Source of the DNA: Actinomycetota bacterium
GTDB taxonomy: Bacteria; Actinomycetota; Thermoleophilia; BMS3ABIN01
DNA length: 64,000 bases
Assembly (NCBI GenBank): GCA_023382335.1
Contig: JAMCPM010000014.1
Span: 57,337 to 121,336 of the forward strand
Reading direction: 5' to 3'
Under the pieces are notes generated by a model. That model worked only from the letters and a program-made list of their open reading frames with translations. It had not been told where the DNA came from and made no database searches. Below are positions 54,032 through 61,463 of the stretch, piece after piece (the first letter of the stretch is position 1; each line of letters opens with the position of its first letter). A program made the position numbers and the translations under genes.

Positions 54032-55537
54032 ATGTCCGCAAGCCTGAGCCACAAAGTCAGGTTCCATCCGCAGTACCGCTGGCTGGTGCTGGTCACGGTG
54101 GCCGCCGGCATGATGATGGCCATCCTCAGTTCGTCGATAGTCAACATCGCGCTGCCCGATATCTCCACCGAGTTCGGCTCCAGCATTAGCACCACCGCCT
54201 GGGTCGCTTCCATCTACATGATCATGCAGGCGACCTTCATGCCGGTATCCGGGCGGGCTGGCGACATCTTCGGGCACAAGCGGATATTCATCGCCGGACT
54301 TCTGCTGTTCGCCGCCATGTCGGTCTTCTGTACCTTCGCCTGGAACGCCGAGAGCCTCATCGCCGGCCGCGGCATCATGGCCATCGGCACCAGCGCCCTG
54401 TCGCCGATGTCGCTGGCGTTTGTGATGTCGGCCTTTCCCGGACGCGACCGCGCCCAGGCCCTGGGGCTGATGGGCGGTCTGATGGGCGCGGCGCCCACCG
54501 TTGGTTTTGTCAGCGGCGGCTTCCTGGTTCAGGCCCTGGGATGGCGCAGCGTCTTCCTGATCGCCGTGCCCCTGTGCGCGCTGATCGCTCCTGTTGCCTT
54601 CCTGGTGCTGAGGGAATATGAAACGCCGGCTGCTGCCGGGCGCGGCGGCGTCAGGGGTTTCGATGTGCCCGGCGCGGCGCTTTTGTCTTCGGGCCTCTTT
54701 TGCGGTCTGATGGCTTTGAGCCAGGGCGGGTCGTGGGGATGGAACGATGCCAGGACGCTGGCGGGTTTCGCAGCCTTCGCGGTTTTGCTGGCGCTGTTCC
54801 TGTTTTGGGAGACGCGCGCACCGCGGCCGATGATCGACCTCGGGCTATTTCGTATCCGCTCTCTGGTGAGCGCCAACATCACCGCCTTCTTTTCCTCAGG
54901 GGCTCTCTTCGGGGCCTTCGTCCTGCTGCCTTTCCTCTTCCAGACAGTCGCCGGCAACTCGCCGGCGGTCACGGGACTGAAGATGGCGCCGCTGGCGCTG
55001 ACGTTTCTTCTGATGGCGCCCCTGGGGGGACGTCTCACCGGAAAGATCGGCGCGCGCAATACGCCGCTGCTGGGACTCTCGATCGCCGCCATCGGGATCT
55101 ACGCGGTATCGCGGGTAATATCCGTCGATGTCTCCACGGTGACCATGGGCATCGCCATAGCGATAATGGGCGTCGGCCTGGGGCTCACCAACGCGCCAGT
55201 AACGACAGCGGCGTTGCATGATGCCCCCGCTGACAAACAGGGGGTGGCTTCTTCATTGCCGCAGATGAGCCGATTTGTCGGCGGCTCGTTCGCCATCGCC
55301 ATCGTCAGCGCCGTACTTTCCTGGCGCGTCAGCGCGCATCTGATCGGCATGGGGGTTCCCGCCGCCCAGGCGGCTGCGGTCTCGTCGGCCGACAGCGCCG
55401 GCCAGTTCTCCGGCGACCCGCTGATGCGGGCGGCATTCTCACAGGGATTTCAGGATGTGTTCCTGTTCACGATCGTGCTGGTGGCGCTGGCGATGCTGGC
55501 GGCCGCCTTTATCCCGCGGCTCGAGGAGAGGGAATAG
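54032..55537 (+). CDS. MFS drug exporter (DHA2, EmrB/QacA-like)
   Basis: This 501-residue protein has about 14 helices, with the DHA2 motifs NIALPDISTEFGSS at helix 1, GRAGDIFGHKR (motif A) and PMSLAFVMSAFPGRDRAQALG. It probably exports toxic compounds by proton antiport. The ATG lies 6 nt after TATAAT, so the mRNA may be leaderless, and a 22-bp palindrome overlaps the -10 region. It may share regulation with the AbrB-ABC cluster upstream. Confidence 0.92.
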   Translation: MSASLSHKVRFHPQYRWLVLVTVAAGMMMAILSSSIVNIALPDISTEFGSSISTTAWVASIYMIMQATFMPVSGRAGDIFGHKRIFIAGLLLFAAMSVFCTFAWNAESLIAGRGIMAIGTSALSPMSLAFVMSAFPGRDRAQALGLMGGLMGAAPTVGFVSGGFLVQALGWRSVFLIAVPLCALIAPVAFLVLREYETPAAAGRGGVRGFDVPGAALLSSGLFCGLMALSQGGSWGWNDARTLAGFAAFAVLLALFLFWETRAPRPMIDLGLFRIRSLVSANITAFFSSGALFGAFVLLPFLFQTVAGNSPAVTGLKMAPLALTFLLMAPLGGRLTGKIGARNTPLLGLSIAAIGIYAVSRVISVDVSTVTMGIAIAIMGVGLGLTNAPVTTAALHDAPADKQGVASSLPQMSRFVGGSFAIAIVSAVLSWRVSAHLIGMGVPAAQAAAVSSADSAGQFSGDPLMRAAFSQGFQDVFLFTIVLVALAMLAAAFIPRLEERE

Positions 55538-55565
55538 GCGTGCATCCCTTTTCGGGGCATGGGCA

Positions 55566-55596
55566 CAAAAAAAGGGACGCGCGGTGACGCGTCCCT
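55566..55596 (-). terminator. Rho-independent terminator for the minus-strand small gene
   Basis: AGGGACGCG (55573-55581), a 6-nt loop and CGCGTCCCT (55588-55596), with a seven-T run on the minus strand (55566-55572). Confidence 0.88.
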
Positions 55597-55678
55597 GGAT
55601 TCGTTCCCTCTAGCCGATCAAAAGATTTTTCTGGCCGTTGCGGCCGCGGCTTGGGGTCTTACTCGGTGGCTGCGGGGT

Positions 55679-55837
55679 CTACTCGGCGGCCGCGCTTCTC
55701 AGCTCGGCTATCTCGTCCTCGATCTCCAGCATCTGGAAGTCGATAGCGTGGCCTCCGTGCGAGGTCTTGACCTTCCTCAGCTCGCTTAATTCTGATTTCA
55801 GTTGCTCTATGCGCTGGGCGCGTTCCTCGGCGGTCAT
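55679..55837 (-). CDS. Small coiled-coil protein, 52 residues
   Basis: ATG 55837 has GAGGAGG upstream, which decides the start over a 9-residue longer frame. The protein, MTAEERAQRIEQLKSELSELR..., is nearly all helix with heptad-like Leu/Ile spacing and a central SHGGHAIDF loop. I do not recognise a family. A terminator follows on the same strand, so it is transcribed alone. Function unknown. Confidence 0.72.
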   Translation of the reverse strand: MTAEERAQRIEQLKSELSELRKVKTSHGGHAIDFQMLEIEDEIAELRSAAAE

Positions 55838-55925
55838 TTTCGCCTCCTCAAATTTGTTTTCCATGAACTTTTAGACGCCGCCGCGGTCGAAAGGTTGCAA
55901 ATCCGCGGATCAGGAGCCGGCGCGG

Positions 55926-57269
55926 CTAGGTGAAGAAACTGGTGATGACCAGCAGCACGCTCAATATGATCAGCGCCACGGTCGTGGTCCCGGCGATCAG
56001 GTTGTTGAGGCGGCCGTTAGCGTACTTGCCCATGATGCCGCGGTCGTTGACGATCACCATGACAAAGATGAGGATGAGTGGCAGCAGGATGCCGTTGACG
56101 TCCTGGGCCAGAACCATGATGGCAAGCAGCGGCACGTTGGGGATGAGCGCCACCAGCGCCCCCACCACGATCGAGGCGGTGAAGATGCCGTGGAAGATCG
56201 GCGCCTCCTTGAACGAACGGTTGACCCCGGACTCGAAGCCGAAGGCCTCACAGATGGCGTAGGCGGTGGCCAGCGGCAGGATGCCGGCGGCCAGCACCGA
56301 GGCGTTCAGCAGTCCGAAGGCGAAGAGCTTGGAGGCGAACTGCCCCGCCAGCGGCACCAGCGCCAGCGCGGCGTCCTCGGCGCTGTTGATGTCGCCGCCG
56401 GTCGAGTAGATGGTGGCGGCGCAGGCGACGATGATGAAGAAAGCCACGACGTCGGTCACGATCGCGCCCATGATCACCTCCGCCCTGGTATAGCGGTAGT
56501 GCTTGATCGATATTCCCTTGTCGACTACGTAGGCCTGGATGAAGAACTGGCCCCAGGGCGTGATGGTGGTGCCGATGACGGCGATGAACAGCAGGATGTA
56601 GGCGGAGTTCAGCTGGAAGGTGGGCACAACCGTGCTGTGCAGCGCCTGGGCCCAGTCCGGATGCGCCAGGACGCCCGATACCACGTACGCCAGGTAAAAA
56701 CTTGAGAAGACCAGGAAGACCCGCTCGGCGATCTTGTAGGAGCCCCGCACCACCAGCAGCCAGATCATGACCGCGATGAAGGGCACGGTGTAATACTTGG
56801 ATGCGCCGAAGAGCTGGAAGCTGGTGGCGATGCCGGAAAATTCAGCGATGGTAGTGCCCAGGTTGGCTATCAGCATCGCGGTCATGGCGAAGACGGTAAG
56901 CTTCAGGCGGAAGCGCTCGCGGATGAGCGCCGCCAGGCCCTGGCCGGTGACCACTCCCATGCGCGCGCCCATCTCCTGGGTCACCGCCAGGCTGAACGTG
57001 ATCAGCAGCAGCATCCACAGCATGCCGTAGCCGAAGCGCGCGCCGGCGATGGAGTATGTGGCGATGCCGCCGGCGTCGTTATCGGCGTTGGCGGTGATCA
57101 GCCCTGGGCCCATCATCGCCAGGAACAGCAGCAGGCGGGTGCGGCCGATGCGCGGCAGCGGCAGCGCCGACAGCCGGGGAGACGGCAGCGACGATAGCCG
57201 GGGACGGCTCATGTTGACGCTCGGCATCCGCGGGCGGCCGAAACGGCGAAGTAGCTTAAAACGGCGCAT
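55926..57269 (-). CDS. NRAMP-fold divalent metal transporter with altered metal site (probable Mg2+ transporter)
   Basis: This 447-residue protein has about eleven helices and aligns with NRAMP from MGPGLITANADNDAGG onward. In canonical NRAMPs helix 1 has DPGN and helix 6 has MPH. Here helix 1 reads D65-A-G-G68 (Asn to Gly) and helix 6 reads T237-P-W239 (Met to Thr). Loss of the soft methionine and the asparagine ligand is what has been described for NRAMP-related Mg2+ transporters. The N-terminal 45 residues are Arg/Pro/Ser-rich. It begins 14 bp after an MgtE-N/CBS gene, under an M-box riboswitch, which supports Mg2+ as the substrate. Alternative: a Mn/Fe transporter. Confidence 0.85.
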   Translation of the reverse strand: MRRFKLLRRFGRPRMPSVNMSRPRLSSLPSPRLSALPLPRIGRTRLLLFLAMMGPGLITANADNDAGGIATYSIAGARFGYGMLWMLLLITFSLAVTQEMGARMGVVTGQGLAALIRERFRLKLTVFAMTAMLIANLGTTIAEFSGIATSFQLFGASKYYTVPFIAVMIWLLVVRGSYKIAERVFLVFSSFYLAYVVSGVLAHPDWAQALHSTVVPTFQLNSAYILLFIAVIGTTITPWGQFFIQAYVVDKGISIKHYRYTRAEVIMGAIVTDVVAFFIIVACAATIYSTGGDINSAEDAALALVPLAGQFASKLFAFGLLNASVLAAGILPLATAYAICEAFGFESGVNRSFKEAPIFHGIFTASIVVGALVALIPNVPLLAIMVLAQDVNGILLPLILIFVMVIVNDRGIMGKYANGRLNNLIAGTTTVALIILSVLLVITSFFT

Positions 57270-57283
57270 GGGTCAGGCCCAGG

Positions 57284-58525
57284 CTAGCCGAAGATCTTCG
57301 GCAGCCGTTTTTTCCAGGAGAGGGGAAGGATGATATCGATGGCGTCATCGACGGTGATGATGCCGCGGAGAATGTTGTCCTCATCGGTGACCGGCACCGC
57401 CAGCAGGTTGTACTTGGCGACGACCTGTGCTACTTCCTCCAGCGGCGTGTCGGTGCGGATGCTGATCAGGTGATGCTCCATGAACTCCTCGACCCTCTGG
57501 TCGCGGCGGGCGAGCAGCAGGTCGCGCAGCGAGACGACGCCGGCGAGATGGCCGTCGTCATCGACGACGTAGATGTAATAAATGGTCTCGGCGTCAGGCT
57601 CGAGCTCGCGCAGGCGGCCGATGGCCTGGCCGGCTGTCATTCCCGGCGGCAGCGGCACGAATTCGGTGGTCATGATGCCGCCGGCCGTGTCTTCCTCGTA
57701 GCGCAGCAGCTGTTTGACGTCGCGCGCCTCCTTGAGGCGCATCGAGGCCAGCAGCGACGCGGCCTTTTCTTCCGGCAGGTCGGCCAGCAGGTCTGCGGCG
57801 TCGTCAGGATCCATGTTGGAGAGGATGGTCGCGGCCTTGCGTTCGTCCATGTCGTTGAGCAGTATCGCCTGGAAGTTGGGGTGCATCTCCTCGACGGTGT
57901 CGGCGGCGATCTCGTCCTCGAGCGACTCTACCACGGCGACCCGCTCTTCCGGGGAGAGCTCGTTGGCGATGTCGGCGATGTCGGCGGGGTGCAGCAGCGC
58001 CAGTTTGTCGTGCGTCACCTGCAGCTTCATGCCGGCTTCGCCCCCGCTCACCGGCTCCACCGCCTTCCAGTCGAGCAGGTGCGGTTCAACCCGGCGCGAC
58101 AGACGCTCGGCCAGCTTCGAGAGGCCCAGACGGCGCATGATGGCGCCGCCGGAGATATCGACGCCGACGACGCGCAGGCTGCCGTTGGCGCGGGCCAGCT
58201 GCAGGTCGTTGACGCGGATGAGCTTGTGGCCCTCGGTATCGACGATCTGCTTGTCGAGGATGTCGCCGGCAAGGAAGATCTCGCCGTCCTCGGGCTCGAC
58301 CGCCTTGAGCTCGCTCTCGGGCAGGCGCAGCATCGTCTGTGATTCCTCGAAGTTGCGCACCAGCTGCCAGGGCAGCAGCATCTTCTGACGGCCCTTCTTC
58401 ACGACCAGCTTGGTCGCCGAAGGATACTTCCGCTTGATGGTGACAACGATGTCGTCGAGCACACCCACCGATTGTGAGCGGGAATCCTTGACCTGCTGTC
58501 CCAGTAGTTTGCTGAGGAAAAACAT
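57284..58525 (-). CDS. Soluble MgtE-N / PRC-barrel / CBS protein (Mg2+ sensor module without channel)
   Basis: This 413-residue protein has two PRC-barrel segments (about 5-75 and 84-145), the MgtE N-terminal superhelix (about 175-275: LHPADIADIANELSPEERV, DDAADLLADLPEEKAASLL) and two CBS domains (about 285-405). No transmembrane helix is present, so the MgtE channel domain is missing. In MgtE this cytosolic part closes the channel when Mg2+ is high. Its neighbour is an NRAMP-fold transporter, and an M-box riboswitch with a terminator precedes it. I infer that it senses Mg2+ and regulates that transporter. Confidence 0.9.
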   Translation of the reverse strand: MFFLSKLLGQQVKDSRSQSVGVLDDIVVTIKRKYPSATKLVVKKGRQKMLLPWQLVRNFEESQTMLRLPESELKAVEPEDGEIFLAGDILDKQIVDTEGHKLIRVNDLQLARANGSLRVVGVDISGGAIMRRLGLSKLAERLSRRVEPHLLDWKAVEPVSGGEAGMKLQVTHDKLALLHPADIADIANELSPEERVAVVESLEDEIAADTVEEMHPNFQAILLNDMDERKAATILSNMDPDDAADLLADLPEEKAASLLASMRLKEARDVKQLLRYEEDTAGGIMTTEFVPLPPGMTAGQAIGRLRELEPDAETIYYIYVVDDDGHLAGVVSLRDLLLARRDQRVEEFMEHHLISIRTDTPLEEVAQVVAKYNLLAVPVTDEDNILRGIITVDDAIDIILPLSWKKRLPKIFG

Positions 58526-58551
58526 GCTATCACCTGCCCTTCACGCGAACT

Positions 58552-58576
58552 AAAAAAACCTCCCGCAGGGGGAGGC
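58552..58576 (-). terminator. Intrinsic terminator of the M-box leader
   Basis: On the minus strand, CCTCCC (58575-58570) pairs with GGGAGG (58564-58559) across a 5-nt loop, followed by a seven-T run (58558-58552). Position between the aptamer and the start codon makes it the likely expression platform. Confidence 0.88.
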
Positions 58577-58619
58577 TCGCGAAAACGGGCAGGCACGCGC
58601 AGGCGCGCCCGCAAAGGCC

Positions 58620-58811
58620 TTCCCCAACTCGTACAAGCTTTGGCACAGCGCATCGTAGATTGCAGCGGCAGCGGATATTAAAACCCGCGCCTATGCTCTC
58701 AGCCGTTTTGGGCAGAACCTTATGCCGGTAATGCCTGTTCTACCCGTTGGGGTCTTTGGACCTTTCCGGGCAACGGCCTGTGTCCGCGCTGGAGCCTCAC
58801 CTAACGAGGAT
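58620..58811 (-). ncRNA. M-box (ykoK leader) Mg2+ riboswitch
   Basis: On the minus strand the conserved 5' segment GTTAGGTGAGGCTCC (58805-58791) is followed by an ACAGGCC...TGCCC segment, AAAGAC, an AACAGGCATTACCGGC stretch, GCCGCTG, AAAGCTTG and a closing CGAGTTGGGGAAGG. The two ends can pair (TCCTCG with CGAG). These are the M-box landmarks. The aptamer is followed by a terminator, so high Mg2+ should stop transcription of the two downstream genes. Confidence 0.93.
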
Positions 58812-58828
58812 ACGGCTTTGCATCCATA

Positions 58829-58857
58829 AAACTAGTCCCGCCGCCGGGGATTGTCAA
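58829..58857 (-). promoter_or_regulatory. Promoter of the M-box operon
   Basis: TTGACA (58857-58852) and TAGTTT (58834-58829) on the minus strand, spaced by 17 bp. Transcription would start about 15 bases before the M-box. Confidence 0.75.
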
Positions 58858-58872
58858 GGCGGCACATGATAT

Positions 58873-58894
58873 ATTCATCATCAATTCATCATCA
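58873..58894. repeat. Two perfect 11-bp tandem repeats
   Basis: ATTCATCATCA occurs twice back to back (58873-58883, 58884-58894) in the divergent promoter region between the M-box operon and the downstream membrane protein. It is a possible site for a winged-helix regulator. Confidence 0.6.
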
Positions 58895-58935
58895 AGCATC
58901 TTCCCGGTTCTAACGATCAGCCAAACGGATGTCCT

Positions 58936-60750
58936 TTGAAATTTTTCAGGAACAAATTCACCGTTCTTGTGCTTATATTTCTTGGCTACTCAGGCATGGC
59001 GCTTTACAGCACCTATCCACTAGTCCTTCATTTCGGGGATTACTTCATCGGCGGCGGCGAGGATGGTTCCCTGTGTGTCTGGAGCTTCTGGTGGATGAAA
59101 TTTGCTCTGGTTGACCTCAACCAGAGCCTTCTTGACTGTCACTACCTGTTTTTTCCCAACGGCGTCAATCTGACATTTAACGTCATGCCGAAACTTTTGG
59201 GGACAATCGGCATACCCTTACAATATTTCTTATCGCTGGCGGCCGCGTACAATCTGGTTGTCATTCTCACCTTTGTGTCTTCAGGTTTGTCCGCATACTG
59301 GCTGGCCCATCGCGTGATCGGACGGCGGCTGCCGGCGTTCATCGCCGGCGCCCTGTTTGCCTTTTCGCCCTACCGGATGAGTCAGACAAGCCATTTGTAT
59401 CTGATGGCGACGATGCTCATCCCGGTTTACGTGGTCTTGCTCATGATGGTGCGTGAATCCCTGGCGGCCAAAAGACGGCGACGTTGGCTTTACTGCTGCT
59501 TGGCGGGAGTGGTCCTGGCGTTAACCGCGTATGATACCGAACACTATGCCATCTTTCTGATCTTCTTTTCCGTTGTTTATCTTCTTTTTTATCTGCTGCC
59601 GCGGGCGGAACGGGCTGATAAAAGGAAATGGTTTGCGCTCACATCAGCCTTTGGCTTGATACTGGCCGTTGCCGCCGCTCTTTTTTCCCCGATGCTGCTG
59701 GCGGCTAAAGATACATCAGCCGGAGATAACGACATGCTGACGGTGTCCACCGGGTATTCCTCAAACCTTTCTGCCGACGCGCTTTCTTTTTTTATACCGA
59801 AGGGCGGCTCCGATATGGTTGCGACGCCGTTTCGATCCATAACCGACAATTTTTCGGCGCATGCGGAGCTCTCGTATCTTGATCTGGTCATCATGGGCCT
59901 GGCATGCATCGGCGCCGTGCTTTATCGCAAAGTCCGTGAAATAAGGTTGTGGGTTCTGACAACCGTTGTTTTCATGATCCTTGCGCTCGGTCCGACGCTG
60001 CGCGCGTTCGGTAAAAACTCTCAAATACCGATGCCCTTACTCCTGATAAATCAACTTCCGTACGTCAATGCCGTCAGGGCGCCGACGCGTTATATAGTCA
60101 TAGCTTCCCTGGCTCTGGCCATTCTGGCCGGCTTTGGCGCCAACGCAATTTTTGACAGGATGAGACGATTCCGGCATCAGGGAGCAGCCGTTACAATTTC
60201 CGCGGCTTTGATTTTGATCGTCTTCCTTGTGGAAATAACCCCGGCGGCAAGCATGGTTCTTGTCGAGCCTCCTCCAGTTATGCGCGAGATCGCTGCTAGC
60301 GAAATTTCCGGCACGGTCATCAGCTTGCCGCTTGGGTGGGAAACCGCCAGCACCGGAAAAATTGGGCGGGTGGCCGCAATCACTCAACTTGATCAAATAG
60401 TGCATATGAGGCCAACGGTGGGTGGGGTGGTTGCCAGAGCCCCGAAAGAACTTATTTATGAGATGGCGAGAGCGCCGATTGTGGATTATTTATCTGATCC
60501 CTCATCATCACCGTCCCGGGACGACCTGGACCCCCGAGTCATTAAGGAAGCCATGGACAAATTCCAGATTGCATATATCGTCGTCCACAAACTTTATCCC
60601 GTGGAAATTGTCGGGAGCGAGGTATACCATACCCCCACCCATATTGAACCCCGGGAGCTGAAAAATATCGATCAATATGTGATCAACAATCTGGGGATGG
60701 AAAAATTTGAAGACACGGAAGAAATCGTCGCCTACCGGCGCAAGGGCTGA
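58936..60750 (+). CDS. Polytopic membrane protein, GT-C-like
   Basis: This 604-residue protein has about 11-12 membrane helices and a C-terminal extracytoplasmic domain of about 170 residues. The first loop has the acidic GGGEDGSLCVWSFWW segment and the helix 5 region LFAFSPYRMSQTSHLYL, as in GT-C transferases that use polyprenyl-phosphate sugars. The start is TTG 58936. AT content is visibly higher than in the neighbours, especially in the last third, which hints at recent acquisition. The function is unknown. Confidence 0.75.
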   Translation: MKFFRNKFTVLVLIFLGYSGMALYSTYPLVLHFGDYFIGGGEDGSLCVWSFWWMKFALVDLNQSLLDCHYLFFPNGVNLTFNVMPKLLGTIGIPLQYFLSLAAAYNLVVILTFVSSGLSAYWLAHRVIGRRLPAFIAGALFAFSPYRMSQTSHLYLMATMLIPVYVVLLMMVRESLAAKRRRRWLYCCLAGVVLALTAYDTEHYAIFLIFFSVVYLLFYLLPRAERADKRKWFALTSAFGLILAVAAALFSPMLLAAKDTSAGDNDMLTVSTGYSSNLSADALSFFIPKGGSDMVATPFRSITDNFSAHAELSYLDLVIMGLACIGAVLYRKVREIRLWVLTTVVFMILALGPTLRAFGKNSQIPMPLLLINQLPYVNAVRAPTRYIVIASLALAILAGFGANAIFDRMRRFRHQGAAVTISAALILIVFLVEITPAASMVLVEPPPVMREIAASEISGTVISLPLGWETASTGKIGRVAAITQLDQIVHMRPTVGGVVARAPKELIYEMARAPIVDYLSDPSSSPSRDDLDPRVIKEAMDKFQIAYIVVHKLYPVEIVGSEVYHTPTHIEPRELKNIDQYVINNLGMEKFEDTEEIVAYRRKG

Positions 60751-60881
60751 CACAGCCATTAATATTCCCGTACAGCCTGCTTCTTTTTAACAAAATATTC
60801 ACCAGTTGTTAACCTCAGCGCGGTTTCCTTCCAGTATGCTGTTTGCAGCGAAGGCCACTTGTTAGCAGAGGAGTTGCAAGA

Positions 60882-61136
60882 ATGAAGACAACGTTCCTTC
60901 CCGCGGAATCTCAATCAGACTACCTGGATGAAGTCAGGCAAAGAGTCATGGACGTCATCTCGCAGCAGCCCGGGGTGCCGTTTTCCATTTACTTGCTTGC
61001 CGAGATGCTAGGGATGCAACCCGACTTCATAGAGGCGGCATTCATCGAATTCAAGGGGCCGGAGGAGTCGCCGGAAAAGCCCGGGGCCATTCTGCATCTA
61101 TCACAAATGAGCAGGCAGGTCATTTATCTTCCATGA
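60882..61136 (+). CDS. Hypothetical protein, 84 residues
   Basis: ATG 60882 follows GAGGAGTTGCAAGA. The sequence MKTTFLPAESQSDYLDEVR... contains a helix-rich centre (SIYLLAEMLGMQPDFIEAAF) that could be a winged-helix or coupling element. No metal site or membrane segment is visible. It sits between two polytopic glycosyltransferase-like genes and next to a small zinc-ribbon gene on the same strand. Function unknown. Confidence 0.65.
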   Translation: MKTTFLPAESQSDYLDEVRQRVMDVISQQPGVPFSIYLLAEMLGMQPDFIEAAFIEFKGPEESPEKPGAILHLSQMSRQVIYLP

Positions 61137-61176
61137 AAAGCGCAGGGCGGCATTAACTATTAGGAAAGGGGAACCA

Positions 61177-61461
61177 ATGGCCCAGTGCCCAGTATGCAAA
61201 CGATACGACATTTTTGGAGAGCAGGTCAGCTACCTGAACGTGATCTCCGACCATTTCTATTTCGACTGCCCGGAATGCGGAGCCTTCCGGATGAACTTGC
61301 GAACACGCACTCTCGCTATGAACCTTTCCGAGGATGACGCCCAGTCTCTGCTTGTCTGGATACTCGAGCAGAACGCCGGCGGCAAGGTGCCGATGGTCAA
61401 GGAGACCCTGGTTTTAAAGATCTCCCGCGGCTCGCGCGAGCAGATGGCTGCCAGGAGCTAG
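61177..61461 (+). CDS. Hypothetical zinc-ribbon protein, 94 residues
   Basis: The protein has paired knuckles CPVC (residues 4-7) and CPEC (about 31-34) that could bind zinc, followed by a mixed helical region. GAAAGGGG precedes the ATG. The GT-C-like gene starts two bases after its stop (GTG 61464), so the two are probably co-translated. I do not recognise the family. Confidence 0.68.
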   Translation: MAQCPVCKRYDIFGEQVSYLNVISDHFYFDCPECGAFRMNLRTRTLAMNLSEDDAQSLLVWILEQNAGGKVPMVKETLVLKISRGSREQMAARS

Positions 61462-61463
61462 TC

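Noticed and set aside
55559..55789. Plus-strand coding frame after the MFS exporter
   Set aside because: It overlaps a terminator and the small coiled-coil gene with a strong ribosome-binding site on the other strand.
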